Assembly (NCBI RefSeq): GCF_900116045.1
Contig: NZ_LT630450.1
Span: forward strand, 2,690,501-2,754,500
Reading direction: 5' to 3'
Length of the DNA: 64,000 nt
Origin: Desulfovibrio piger
Lineage (GTDB): Bacteria; Desulfobacterota; Desulfovibrionia; Desulfovibrionales; Desulfovibrionaceae
A program made the position numbers and the translations under genes. Positions 8,178 through 17,387 of this stretch are shown piece after piece; position 1 is the stretch's first letter, and every line of letters begins with the position of its first letter. The notes beneath the pieces were generated by a model that saw only the letters and a program-made list of their open reading frames with translations, did no database searches and was not told the DNA's origin.

Positions 8178-10061
8178 TCACATAGCACCAGAGGCAGGGG
8201 GCGTCAAGGAATTCTGGGCCGTGCGGTTCTGCCGCACGCGATCGCGGTAGCTCAGGATGCCTTCGGCCAGCCCCTCGGCCAGGATCATGCGGTAGCGGGC
8301 ATCGAGCAGGTTGCGGGCCTCATGCGGGTTGGAGCAGTAGCCCACTTCCACCAGGACGCAGGGCATGCGCGCGCCCAGCAGGACGATGAAGGGGGCCGCC
8401 CGGGTACCGTTGTCGCGCACGGCATAGCCGCGGCGCTTCAGACGGGCCAGGGACTGTTTCTGGATATCGCCGGCCAGGCGGCGGCTCTCGTACTGGCGGG
8501 CCGTGAGCATGCTGTCGGAAAGGACCTTCTGCACCTCGCCCAGGTTCCTGTCGGTGCGGGCGTTTTCCTGGCTGGCCACACGCACGGCCCGGGGGTCGCG
8601 GGAGATGTCCAGGTAATAGGTCTCGAAGCCGTTGATGCCGCGGTCCTCGTGCGCATTGACATGGATGGAGACGAACAGGTCGGCTCCGGCCCGGTTGGCT
8701 TTGCCGGTACGGTCACGCAGGCTCACGGCCACGTCCTTGCGACGGCTGTAGATGACCTCCAGACCGTTGTCCTCCAGCAGGCGGCCCAGACGCAGGGCGA
8801 TGTCCAGGGTGATGTTGCGCTCGACCACATCGTTGTGGATGGTGCCCGGATCACGGCCGCCGTGCCCGGCATCGAGGAACACGCGCTGCACGGAAAGGCC
8901 CGGCTGTCCGGCCACCAGGTTGCCGGCCGGGACGGCCGTGCCCCTGCCGTCGGAGGCATCCGTCGGCAGGACGCCCGCAGCGGCGTCGGGGGCCAGCTGG
9001 CGGCGCAGGGCCACGGCCTGGGGGCGCATGTCGCCACGGGGATATTCCTTTTCCAGACGGGCCAGCAGGCGCACGGCCCCGGCGCGGTCCTTGAGCTCCC
9101 CGGCACTGATCTGCGCCGCCAGCAGCAGGGCATCGTCAGCCAGGGCGCTGCCGGGGAACTCTTCCGGCACCCGCAGCAGCAGGGTACGGGCCGTGCGGTA
9201 GTCGGCGGCAAGGTGGGAGCAGTCGGCCAGCGCGCGGGCACTGACACCGGCACGGAACAGGGCCGCCGCACTGATCGTGGCGCCGGGACGGCTCTGGTAG
9301 ACCTGCAGGAAATCGCCCCGCAGGTTTTCCCAGGGTTCGCGCCAGCAGGAACGGCGCTTGTCGGCACGCAGGAGCTCCATGGTCTTCTTGGCTTCCTCGT
9401 AGCGCTGCAGGGCCTGGCGGGCATCCTCCGCCGGAGGGGCGTCGGATATCTGACGGGCGGGCGGCCCGGAAGGCTGGACCGCATCCTTGCCCGGGGCAAG
9501 TTCCTGCCGCAGGCGGCGGGCCTCGGCGGCCATGTCACCGTTCGGATAGTCCCGGCAAAGCGTGTCCAGCAGCGTCAGCGCACCCCGGCTGTCCTTGAGC
9601 CTGCCGGCACGGATGCGGGCGGCGCGCAGCAGGGCGTCGTCGGCCAGGCAGCTGCTGTCGTGCCGGCGCGCCACGTCCTCGAATGTCCCGGCGGCCTTGC
9701 GGGCGTCGGCCAGGGCGAAGGAGCGGCGGGAAAGCTCTTCGTAGCATTCCGCGGCCTTGAACAAAGCCGCGGGACGGTTGGGCCAGGTGGAGGCGTCCTG
9801 GTGGATGTCCCGGAAGACGGCGGCCATCTCTTCCCAGGGGGCGCGCTGCATGCCGCGCGTGCCGTCCCGGCGCAGTCGCTCCATGTCTTCCTTGGCGGCT
9901 TCATAGCGCTGCGCGGGGGACAGCACGGCGCCATGACTGATGGTGTGGCAGAAGGCCGCCAGCAGGGAAAAGGCCAGGATGAACCCCAGGGGGGGCAGGA
10001 TACGGGCCATCATGCCGGGGGACTGGGGACGGGGAGCGGGGGTGACTTTTTTCCTGGCCAT
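8178..10061 (-). CDS. N-acetylmuramoyl-L-alanine amidase with duplicated helical repeats
   Basis: This 627-residue protein has a basic N-terminus and one hydrophobic segment (about 22-37), which would anchor or export it. Two homologous helical blocks follow (residues 53-190 and 221-358), with shared landmarks such as LADDALL, LKD and YP-GDM. The C-terminal amidase_3 domain (about 391-610) keeps the zinc and catalytic residues H400 in FLDAGHGGRDPG, E414, H467 in SIHVNAH, and E572 in VLVEVGYCSN. It would cleave the peptide from MurNAc in the periplasm during cell separation, as AmiC does. The repeats are TPR-like and may bind activators, an inference. Confidence 0.88.
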   Translation of the reverse strand: MARKKVTPAPRPQSPGMMARILPPLGFILAFSLLAAFCHTISHGAVLSPAQRYEAAKEDMERLRRDGTRGMQRAPWEEMAAVFRDIHQDASTWPNRPAALFKAAECYEELSRRSFALADARKAAGTFEDVARRHDSSCLADDALLRAARIRAGRLKDSRGALTLLDTLCRDYPNGDMAAEARRLRQELAPGKDAVQPSGPPARQISDAPPAEDARQALQRYEEAKKTMELLRADKRRSCWREPWENLRGDFLQVYQSRPGATISAAALFRAGVSARALADCSHLAADYRTARTLLLRVPEEFPGSALADDALLLAAQISAGELKDRAGAVRLLARLEKEYPRGDMRPQAVALRRQLAPDAAAGVLPTDASDGRGTAVPAGNLVAGQPGLSVQRVFLDAGHGGRDPGTIHNDVVERNITLDIALRLGRLLEDNGLEVIYSRRKDVAVSLRDRTGKANRAGADLFVSIHVNAHEDRGINGFETYYLDISRDPRAVRVASQENARTDRNLGEVQKVLSDSMLTARQYESRRLAGDIQKQSLARLKRRGYAVRDNGTRAAPFIVLLGARMPCVLVEVGYCSNPHEARNLLDARYRMILAEGLAEGILSYRDRVRQNRTAQNSLTPPASGAM

Positions 10062-10230
10062 GACACGGAACTCGCTGGATGGTGGCTGCTCCCGGGAGGG
10101 GAACCTTGCCGCAGCCTATCCTTTGCAGGTTGTGTGCCATGCGATGGATGACATGAAAGAGACAGTTTTTCCAAAGTGTTAGCTGTGCCATTTCCCGATG
10201 GACGGACGAAGGCGTCTGTTTTCCGACATA

Positions 10231-10258
10231 AAAAAAGCTCCCCGAAGGGAGCTTTTTT
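10231..10258 (-). terminator. Terminator after bamA
   Basis: A 12-bp perfect stem (10231-10242 with 10247-10258) has a 4-nt loop and A6/T6 ends. It closes the lysS-lolC-lolD-bamA run on the minus strand. Confidence 0.9.
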
Positions 10259-10281
10259 GACGCGAAGGAGACCAGCCCGGC

Positions 10282-13044
10282 CTAGAAGAACTGGCCCATG
10301 CTGAATTCCAGACGGCCCTGCTCGCGCTCGCCGTCATAGTCCTTGGAGAGGGGGTAGCCGTAGGCCAGGCGCAGGTCGCCCATGGGCGAACGCCAGCGCA
10401 GCTCCAGACCGGCGGAATAGACGATCTTGTCGTTGAGGTCGTCGGCCATGGTCTTGTGGTCGATGTTGAAACCGGCATCGAAGAAGGGCACCAGGGCAAG
10501 GCCCATGTCCTTCTGGAAGGTCCAGATGTATTCCACGTTCAGCACGCCCATGCGGTCACCGCCGATCTGGTCGCCGCCGTACTTGTCGTCGCGGGGCGAA
10601 AGGTCGGAGTAGGAGTAGCCGCGCACGGTGTCCATGCCGCCCAGCCAGAAGCGTTCGAACACGGGCACGCGGCTGCTGGTGTTCTGGAACACGCCGCCCA
10701 CGCGGGCGCGCAGGTGGAAGGTGTTCTCGGGATTGATGGACCAGAAGCCCTGCCAGTCGGCCACGGCCTTGATGAAGTTGTCGGTACCGCCCAGGCCGCC
10801 GCCGCCGTATTCGGCCCACAGGCGGGCGATGGTGCCCTTGGTGGGACGGGCGCGGTCGTCGGTGGTATCGCGCAGGATGCGGGCGGAAATGGCGCTGGTC
10901 CAGTTGGTGCCCTTGTAGTCGGAGATGTAGGGCGAGGCGTCGGCATCCACGTCATACAGGTCGTAGCGTTCCAGGCGGTAGCCCAGGCCCACGGACGTAT
11001 ATTCCCCGATGGGATAGCCGAAGCGGATGGTGTCGCCGATGGTCTCCTTGGTGAAGTCGTCCCAGTAGTCGTAAATGTAGTAGATGTCGTTGCCGAAGGA
11101 CAGATCGGTGTCGTAGACGCGCGGGTTGGTGAAGGAGAGCACGCCCGACGTGCGGCGCCAGGAGAAGAAGCCCTGCAGCTGCACCTGATAGCCGCGGCCG
11201 AAAAGGTTGCGCTCCATGATGGAGGCCGTCACGCCCACGTCATAGTAGGTGGAGTAGCCGATACCGCCCATGAGGGCGCCGGTGTTGTCTTCCTTGACCT
11301 TGATCTTGAGGTCCACTTCGTCGGGCCGGTCGGTGGGGATCAGCTCGCTGTCGATGGCGGAGAAGTAGCGCAGGCGGTTCAGGCGCTCGGCGGAGCGGCG
11401 CATCTTCTCGCCGTCGTACTGGTCGCCGTCGCCCAGGCGCATCTCGCGCAGGATGACGTTGTCACGGGTCTTGGTGTTGCCGTCGACCATCAGGCGCCGG
11501 ATGAAGACCTTTTCCTTCTTGTTGACCATGTAGCCCACGTCCACCATGGGCTCGTCGCCATCCACCTTCATGACGCGGGTATCCACTTCGGCAAAGGCAT
11601 AGCCGCGGTCGGTGTAGAAGTTGGTCAGGCGCTTGCTGTCTTCCTGCATGACGGTGATGGAGAAGTAGTCGTTGTCCTTCTTCCATTCGTCCATCTCGAC
11701 CACATCCAGCATGGCCTGCTCTTCGTCGATGATGTCACCGCCGAACTTGATGTCGTGGATCTTGTAGCGGGGGCCTTCGTGGACCTTGAAGGTCACATAG
11801 ATGCCGTCTTCCTTGTACTGCACGTCGGGAGCGGCCACCTGGATGTCCACGAAGCCCTGGTTCAGGCCGTAGGCGGCGATGGCGTTGGTGTCGCGCTCCA
11901 GGTGCTCTTCCTTGAGCACGCCGGTGCCCGTGAACCAGGAGAAGATGTTGCGGGGCTTGAGGGCCAGGTATTTGTCCATGTCGCTCTTGTCCAGCTGCTC
12001 CAGGCCCTCGATCTTCACTTCCTTGATGTAGAGCTTGTTGCCTTCTTCCACCTGGATGACCAGCACGGCGCCGCGGCCGCCGGAGCGGCTGTCCAGGCGG
12101 TAGCTGGAGCGGGCCAGGTAATAGCCTTCCTTGCGGTAGAGCTCGTTGATCTTCTGCAGGTCGTCGGCGATGAGCTGTTCGTTGAGCACGTTGCCGGACT
12201 TGGTGCCCATGGCGGCGATCACGTCCTCGGCGTCAATCTCGTGGTTGCCTTCCACGATGATGTTCTCGATGCGGGGTTTTTCCGCCACGGTGAAGACCAG
12301 CACGTTGCCTTCCATGTGGGCCTGGACGTCGCTGAAGTAGCCCAGTTCCCAGATGCGCTTGACTTCTTCGTTGATGTCATTGGCGGAGGGGGTGTCGCCC
12401 TTGCGGATGGAAAGGCGCATGAGGACCACTTCGGGGTCCATGACCTGCAGGCCGCGCACCTGCACGTCGGCCAGGGCGCCCTTGGCGGTGCCCATGGGCA
12501 CGAAGTCGGCACGGCCGATGGGGTCGGTGGGCTCGGTGCGGGGAGCGCTGCTGGCCGCAGGGGCGGCGGCACCGGCACCGGCCAGCATGCCGGACGCCTG
12601 GCCGGCCATGGCGGCGGCGCATTCGTTGAGGCTCAGCAGGGAGGGGCGGTCGAAGTTGGCGGGCCTGGCCTGGCCTTCGTTCACCGGTACCAGCAGGGAC
12701 TGCAGGGAAAAGCCTTCGCCGTTCTGCGTGAAGCTGCCGAACAGCACCAGGTCGGCTCCCGCTTTCCTGCCCAGTTCGCGGGCGGCGGCCATGTCGATGC
12801 TGCCGCCGCGGGAAGACAGCAGGCTGCGGGCCTTGTCCATGGGGATGACGGCAAGGCCGCGCTGCTGCATCTCCGTACCGATGATCTGCGGCACATCCCG
12901 GGCCGCATCGGGCATCTCGGGGCCGGCAGTGACCTGGAAGGGCAACACCAGCACCGTGTTTCCCGCGGCCTGCAGGGGGGCAGCCCACAAGGCCAGCAGG
13001 GCGAAACAGAACAGGCCCAGCCAATTACGCAAATGTTTTTTCAT
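10282..13044 (-). CDS. bamA: Outer-membrane protein assembly factor BamA with N-terminal extension
   Basis: This 920-residue protein starts with a signal peptide (1-26, ending PLQA). Residues about 30-150 are an extra globular domain (NTVLVLPFQVTAGPEMPDAA, then ADLVLFGSFTQNGEGF) resembling the TolB/CsgG N-terminal fold. POTRA repeats follow from about 165 to 560 (VAEKPRIENIIVEGN and similar), then the Omp85 beta barrel. The protein ends in the expected aromatic residue (MGQFF). It inserts beta-barrel proteins in the outer membrane. The usual BamA is near 800 residues, so the extension is notable. Its start overlaps lolD by 20 bp. Confidence 0.95.
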   Translation of the reverse strand: MKKHLRNWLGLFCFALLALWAAPLQAAGNTVLVLPFQVTAGPEMPDAARDVPQIIGTEMQQRGLAVIPMDKARSLLSSRGGSIDMAAARELGRKAGADLVLFGSFTQNGEGFSLQSLLVPVNEGQARPANFDRPSLLSLNECAAAMAGQASGMLAGAGAAAPAASSAPRTEPTDPIGRADFVPMGTAKGALADVQVRGLQVMDPEVVLMRLSIRKGDTPSANDINEEVKRIWELGYFSDVQAHMEGNVLVFTVAEKPRIENIIVEGNHEIDAEDVIAAMGTKSGNVLNEQLIADDLQKINELYRKEGYYLARSSYRLDSRSGGRGAVLVIQVEEGNKLYIKEVKIEGLEQLDKSDMDKYLALKPRNIFSWFTGTGVLKEEHLERDTNAIAAYGLNQGFVDIQVAAPDVQYKEDGIYVTFKVHEGPRYKIHDIKFGGDIIDEEQAMLDVVEMDEWKKDNDYFSITVMQEDSKRLTNFYTDRGYAFAEVDTRVMKVDGDEPMVDVGYMVNKKEKVFIRRLMVDGNTKTRDNVILREMRLGDGDQYDGEKMRRSAERLNRLRYFSAIDSELIPTDRPDEVDLKIKVKEDNTGALMGGIGYSTYYDVGVTASIMERNLFGRGYQVQLQGFFSWRRTSGVLSFTNPRVYDTDLSFGNDIYYIYDYWDDFTKETIGDTIRFGYPIGEYTSVGLGYRLERYDLYDVDADASPYISDYKGTNWTSAISARILRDTTDDRARPTKGTIARLWAEYGGGGLGGTDNFIKAVADWQGFWSINPENTFHLRARVGGVFQNTSSRVPVFERFWLGGMDTVRGYSYSDLSPRDDKYGGDQIGGDRMGVLNVEYIWTFQKDMGLALVPFFDAGFNIDHKTMADDLNDKIVYSAGLELRWRSPMGDLRLAYGYPLSKDYDGEREQGRLEFSMGQFF

Positions 13045-13708
13045 ACAGAGTCCCCGCTCTCAGTTCCAGACTGCGATTCATGGTGGCGGCCAGCTCGCGG
13101 TTGTGGGTGACAATCACGAGGGTCATGCCCAGCTCGCGGTTCAGTTCGCGCATCAGGGTGCTGACCTGCTCGCCGGTATTTTCGTCAAGGTTGCCCGTGG
13201 GTTCGTCGGCCAGCAGCACCCGCGGGCGCAGCAAAACGGCACGGGCAATGGCCACCCGCTGCCGCTCCCCGCCGGACAGGGTGGAGACCTTGCTCTCCAC
13301 ACGGTGGGCCAGGCCCACACGTTCCAGCATGGTTCGGGCATCGGGCAGCACATCGGCCCGGCAGGCACCGCCTATCAGGGCCGGCATGGCCACATTTTCC
13401 AGGGCCGAGAATTCCGGCAGGAGATGATGGAACTGAAACACGAAGCCCAGCGTCCTGTTGCGGAAGCGGGCCTTCTCGTCAGGCGTCATCCCGGACATGT
13501 CCCGGCCGTCAAAAAAGATTTTTCCACTGCTTGGAGTATCAAGAGCCCCCATAAGATGCAAGAGGGTACTCTTGCCGGAGCCGGAGGTCCCCACGATGGC
13601 CAGTGATTCCCCCTCTTCCACGGACAGATTGATATCCTTGAAGATCTCCAGGTTCTCCGGGCCGGAGAACCGCTTGCCCACATGTTCGAATTTGTAGAGC
13701 TCGGCCAT
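13025..13708 (-). CDS. lolD: Lipoprotein-releasing ABC transporter ATPase LolD
   Basis: This 227-residue ATPase has Walker A GTSGSGKST at 40-48, signature LSGGE at 144-148, and Walker B with D168-E169 in LLADEPTGNLDE. This is the MacB/LolD subclass. With the LolC/E permease encoded immediately upstream it extracts outer-membrane lipoproteins from the inner membrane. Its end overlaps the bamA start, linking lipoprotein and porin assembly in one transcript. Confidence 0.92.
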   Translation of the reverse strand: MAELYKFEHVGKRFSGPENLEIFKDINLSVEEGESLAIVGTSGSGKSTLLHLMGALDTPSSGKIFFDGRDMSGMTPDEKARFRNRTLGFVFQFHHLLPEFSALENVAMPALIGGACRADVLPDARTMLERVGLAHRVESKVSTLSGGERQRVAIARAVLLRPRVLLADEPTGNLDENTGEQVSTLMRELNRELGMTLVIVTHNRELAATMNRSLELRAGTLYEKTFA

Positions 13709-13717
13709 GATCGCTGA

Positions 13718-14950
13718 TCACTCGTAGCGCAGGGCTTCCGCGGGCTCGAGGCGTGCGGCCTGCCGCGCCGGGTACAGGGTTGCCAGGAAACAGAGCAGCA
13801 TGGCGCTGGCCCCGATGATGAGCACGTCCTGCCAGGAGATGATGATGGGCAGGTGGTCCAGGGTGTAGACGTTCTCGGGCAGCTTGATGAAGCGGTAGCG
13901 CTTCAGCGCCCAGCCCAGGCTCAGGCCCATGCCGTAGCCCAGCAGGGTGCCCACGAAGCCGATGATGGTGCCCTGGAGCATGAAGATGCGGCGGATCATG
14001 GAACGGGTGGCGCCCATGGACATGAGGATGGCGATGTCGCGTGTCTTCTCCATGACCAGCATGACCAGGGAGGTCACGATGGAGAAGGAGCCGATGAGCA
14101 CCACCATGGTCAGCAGGATGAACATGCCGATCTTTTCCAGCTTGAGGGCCGCGAAAAGGTTGGCGTTCATCTCCATCCAGTGGCGCACGTAGAAGGGGGA
14201 GCCCAGGGTGTCCTGCACGCTCCGGGCGATGGCGTCGGCCTTGTAGACGTCATCCACCATGATCTCGATGCCGGTCAGGAAACCGTCGGGCAGGCCGAGG
14301 ATGTCGCGCGCGGCCTTGAGGTCCACAAAGGCCAGGGTGGCGTCGTATTCGAACATGCCGGTCTTGAAGATGCCCACCACCTCGAAGGGGCGGATGCGCG
14401 GCGAATAGCCGGTGGCGCCCTTTTCGCCCGAGGGGGAGAGCAGGTTGACGCGGCTGCCCAGCCCGATGCCCAGACGCTTGGCCAGTTCCTCGCCGATGAC
14501 GATGCCCGGCGTGCCCTCGCGCTTCAGACCGGCCACGGAGCCGCGGCGGATCTCGCGCAGCATGCTCAGGACCCGGGGCGCGCTCTCGGGGTCGATGCCG
14601 CGCAGCACCAGGCCTTTGACGCCGCCGGCCGCGGAGAGCATGACCTCGGTATAGATGAAGGGCGTGGCGCCGCGCACATGCTCCACGGCCTCCACCCGCC
14701 GCACCAGGTCGGGGTGCTGCTGGAAGGCCGCGGGCACATAGGACATGACGATGCCGTGGGCATTGGCGCCGATGATCTTGTCGCGCATGTCGGTGGTCAG
14801 GCCGTTGTAGACGCCCAGGACCACCACCAGGGCGCCGACGCCGAGGGCGACGCCCAGGATGGACATGATGGAGATAATGTAGATGAAGGTCTGCTTGCGG
14901 CGCGAGAACAAATATCTCAGCGCCACGAACAGCTCAAAGGGCATGCGCAT
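13718..14950 (-). CDS. lolC: Lipoprotein-releasing ABC transporter permease LolC/LolE
   Basis: This 410-residue membrane protein has the LolC/E topology. The N-terminus FVALRYLFSRRKQTFIYIIS leads into the first helix. A large periplasmic domain follows (about 45-265), then three helices (near 275-300, 320-345, 370-395), ending in ARLEPAEALRYE. A single gene probably serves as a homodimeric permease, since no second LolC/E gene is adjacent. It lies ten bases upstream of lolD in the same operon. Confidence 0.9.
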   Translation of the reverse strand: MRMPFELFVALRYLFSRRKQTFIYIISIMSILGVALGVGALVVVLGVYNGLTTDMRDKIIGANAHGIVMSYVPAAFQQHPDLVRRVEAVEHVRGATPFIYTEVMLSAAGGVKGLVLRGIDPESAPRVLSMLREIRRGSVAGLKREGTPGIVIGEELAKRLGIGLGSRVNLLSPSGEKGATGYSPRIRPFEVVGIFKTGMFEYDATLAFVDLKAARDILGLPDGFLTGIEIMVDDVYKADAIARSVQDTLGSPFYVRHWMEMNANLFAALKLEKIGMFILLTMVVLIGSFSIVTSLVMLVMEKTRDIAILMSMGATRSMIRRIFMLQGTIIGFVGTLLGYGMGLSLGWALKRYRFIKLPENVYTLDHLPIIISWQDVLIIGASAMLLCFLATLYPARQAARLEPAEALRYE

Positions 14951-14956
14951 GCTTGT

Positions 14957-16543
14957 TTAGAACTCCGGACGCAGCAGCGGGAAGAGGATGACTTCGCGGA
15001 TGGAGGCGGAGTCCGTCAGCAGCATGACGAGGCGGTCGATGCCGATGCCTTCGCCGGCTGCCGGGGGCATGCCGTATTCCAGGGCGCGCAGGAAGTCCTC
15101 GTCCATGGCGTGGGCTTCGTCGTCGCCGGCCTCCTTCTCGCGCACCTGCTCTTCGAAGCGCAGACGCTGGTCCACGGGGTCGTTGAGCTCGGAGAAGGCG
15201 TTGGCCAGTTCACGACCGGTGATGAACAGTTCGAAGCGGTCCGTCAGGTCGGGATGCTCGTTGTTGCGGCGCGACAGGGGCGAGATCTCGGTGGGGTAGT
15301 GGTAGATGAAGTGGGGCTGGATCAGCTTCTCTTCCACATCCAGGTCAAAGAGCTTGGCGTGCAGCTTGGGCAGGCTCTCGCTGTCGGTGGCCTTTTCGCC
15401 GCGGCTGCGGATGTAGTCGCGCACCTTGTTGTAGTCGTTGTAGAATTCGGGGCTGTGGCCGCCGATCTTGGTCAGTGATTCGTAAAAGGACATGCGGGTC
15501 CACTTGCCGGGGGTGAGGTCGATCTCCTGGCCCTGGTAGGTGATGACCGTGCCGCCGCAGACCTTGCGGGCCAGACGGGCGAAGAGTTCTTCGGTCAGGT
15601 CCATGAGGTCATGGAAGTTGGCATAGGCCCAGTAGAACTCACAGGAGGTGAACTCCGGGTTGTGGCGGGTGTCGATGCCTTCGTTGCGGAAGTTGCGGTT
15701 GAGCTCGAAGACCTTCTCGAAGCCGCCCACCAGCAGGCGCTTGAGGTAGAGCTCGGGCGCGATGCGCATGTAGAGCTTGAGGTCCAGGGCGTTGTGGTAG
15801 GTCTCGAAGGGGCGGGCGGCGGCACCGCCGGCCACGGCCTGCATCATGGGGGTCTCCACTTCCATGAAGCCGCGCTCCTCGAGGAAGCGGCGGAACTCGC
15901 TCACGATCATGCTGCGCTTGCGGAAGATCTCGCGGGCGCGCTCGGTGACGATGAGGTCCACATAACGCTGGCGGTAGCGGGTCTCCATGTCCTTGAGGCC
16001 GTGATACTTTTCCGGCAGGGGGCGCATGGAGCGGGTGATGAGCTTGAGGTTGCGGCAGGAGATGGTCAGCTCGCCCGTCTTGGTGTGGAAAAGATGGCCG
16101 GACACGCCGACGATGTCGCCCACGTCCAGCTTCTTCACGACATTATAGACATCTGCGGGCAGCTCTTCGCGGCTGGCATAGCACTGGATGCGGCCGCTCT
16201 CGTCCATGAGGTGGAAAAAGGCCACCTTGCCGAAGGAGCGCAGCGAGACGATGCGGCCGGCGATGGCGAACACGTCCCCCTTGGCCTCCAGCTCTTCGGC
16301 GCTCAGGCTGCCGAAATTGTCCAGCACCCAGCTGACGGCATGTTCCTTGCGGAAATCATTGGGGAACAGCGGTACACCGGCATCCAGCAGGTCACAGGCT
16401 TTGACGACGCGGTTTTTGATGACTTCGTTGAGCATGTCGCGCTGGGCAAAGCCCTCAAGCATGGGCATGAAATAGGCGGCGTGCTGCGACTTGGTGTTCA
16501 GCTTGATCTTTTGCTTCTTAGGACTCTTTTCCCGGTTTTCCAC
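14957..16543 (-). CDS. lysS: Lysine--tRNA ligase, class II
   Basis: This 528-residue enzyme charges tRNA-Lys. It has an N-terminal OB-fold anticodon-binding domain (FAIAGRIVSLRSFGKVAFFH around residues 90-110). The class II catalytic core has motif 1 near FRRFLEERGFMEVETPMM, motif 2 RNFRNEGIDTRHNPEFT and motif 3 GIGIDRLVMLL near the C-terminus. A GTG start at 16543 is chosen because AGGAG lies seven bases upstream and the sequence beyond it (back to 17098) is not LysS-like. It heads the lolC-lolD-bamA group. Confidence 0.95.
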   Translation of the reverse strand: MENREKSPKKQKIKLNTKSQHAAYFMPMLEGFAQRDMLNEVIKNRVVKACDLLDAGVPLFPNDFRKEHAVSWVLDNFGSLSAEELEAKGDVFAIAGRIVSLRSFGKVAFFHLMDESGRIQCYASREELPADVYNVVKKLDVGDIVGVSGHLFHTKTGELTISCRNLKLITRSMRPLPEKYHGLKDMETRYRQRYVDLIVTERAREIFRKRSMIVSEFRRFLEERGFMEVETPMMQAVAGGAAARPFETYHNALDLKLYMRIAPELYLKRLLVGGFEKVFELNRNFRNEGIDTRHNPEFTSCEFYWAYANFHDLMDLTEELFARLARKVCGGTVITYQGQEIDLTPGKWTRMSFYESLTKIGGHSPEFYNDYNKVRDYIRSRGEKATDSESLPKLHAKLFDLDVEEKLIQPHFIYHYPTEISPLSRRNNEHPDLTDRFELFITGRELANAFSELNDPVDQRLRFEEQVREKEAGDDEAHAMDEDFLRALEYGMPPAAGEGIGIDRLVMLLTDSASIREVILFPLLRPEF

Positions 16544-16604
16544 TGCAAACTCCTGACTTCGGGCATGGCCCGGCCCGCTTTCGGGCTCAACGGTTGAATG
16601 GCTA

Positions 16605-16633
16605 GAGGTATGCCATTCAGGCCCTGCCGTCAA
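16605..16633 (-). promoter_or_regulatory. Possible promoter of lysS operon
   Basis: On the minus strand TTGACG (16628-16633) and TACCTC (16605-16610) are 17 bp apart, about 60 bp upstream of the lysS GTG. The -10 element is weak. Confidence 0.4.
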
Positions 16634-16763
16634 GGTTCCGGGCCGGGAGGGCCCGGCGGGCGGAGGGTGCCTTTCGGCCCGGAAAGTGATAAAGTAGTCA
16701 TACTTGAATTCCATTGAATCATAGTTTACCGTTTTCAAAACGTAACCCCCGCAAGGACCAAGC

Positions 16764-17327
16764 ATGAAAAAACTGACCATCTCTTTTCTCGGCCGGGACT
16801 GTCCCGGCATCGTTTCCGCGGTAAGCCAGATCCTCGGGCAGACCGGCTGCAATATTATCGAGGTCACCCAGACCATCCTTTGCGGTGAGTTCGCGGCCAT
16901 TTTCATCGTCCAGGCTCCTGAAAACGTGACGGAAGAATCCCTGCACAGCCAGCTGGCCCTGGGCCTGGTGGATGCCAAGCTCGACCTTTCGGTGCTGGTG
17001 CGCCCGGCGGTGGAAGGCCGCTGGGAAGATTCCGTGGTCAGCCAGCCCTTCGTGGTCACGGTGGACGGTCCCGACCGTCCGGGCCTCATCGCGGCCATGA
17101 GCCGCGTCTTCGCCCGTCACGGCGTCAACATCGACAGCCTCAAGGCCGTCCTGGGCCAGGAGCACAGCAACCACGCTCTGTTCGTGTTCGAAGTCAAGGT
17201 CCCCGAAAAGGCCGACCTGGGCCGCCTGCGTCGCGAGCTGGCCAGCGAGGGCCAGGCCCAGGGCCTGCGCGTCAGCGTGCAGCACCGCGACATCTTCGAA
17301 GCCGTCCACCGCATCGGCTCCTTCTAG
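16764..17327 (+). CDS. Two-domain ACT regulatory protein, GcvR-like
   Basis: This 187-residue cytoplasmic protein consists of two ACT domains, residues 3-80 (KLTISFLGRDCPGIVSAVSQ) and 93-175 (VVTVDGPDRPGLIAAMSRVF). ACT domains bind small ligands, usually amino acids. The arrangement is that of glycine-cleavage repressor GcvR-type proteins. It lies 60 bp upstream of a UPF0210 gene, a pairing seen in many bacteria. No metabolic gene nearby tells the ligand. Confidence 0.8.
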   Translation: MKKLTISFLGRDCPGIVSAVSQILGQTGCNIIEVTQTILCGEFAAIFIVQAPENVTEESLHSQLALGLVDAKLDLSVLVRPAVEGRWEDSVVSQPFVVTVDGPDRPGLIAAMSRVFARHGVNIDSLKAVLGQEHSNHALFVFEVKVPEKADLGRLRRELASEGQAQGLRVSVQHRDIFEAVHRIGSF

Positions 17328-17387
17328 GATCCTGCCCTTCCCGGGAGCGCGGCAGGGCCGCCTCCGCAAGTATCATAAGGAATATCC

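Noticed and set aside
16544..17098. N-terminal extension of LysS
   Set aside because: It is antisense to the ACT gene and unlike LysS; the GTG at 16543 has a proper ribosome binding site.
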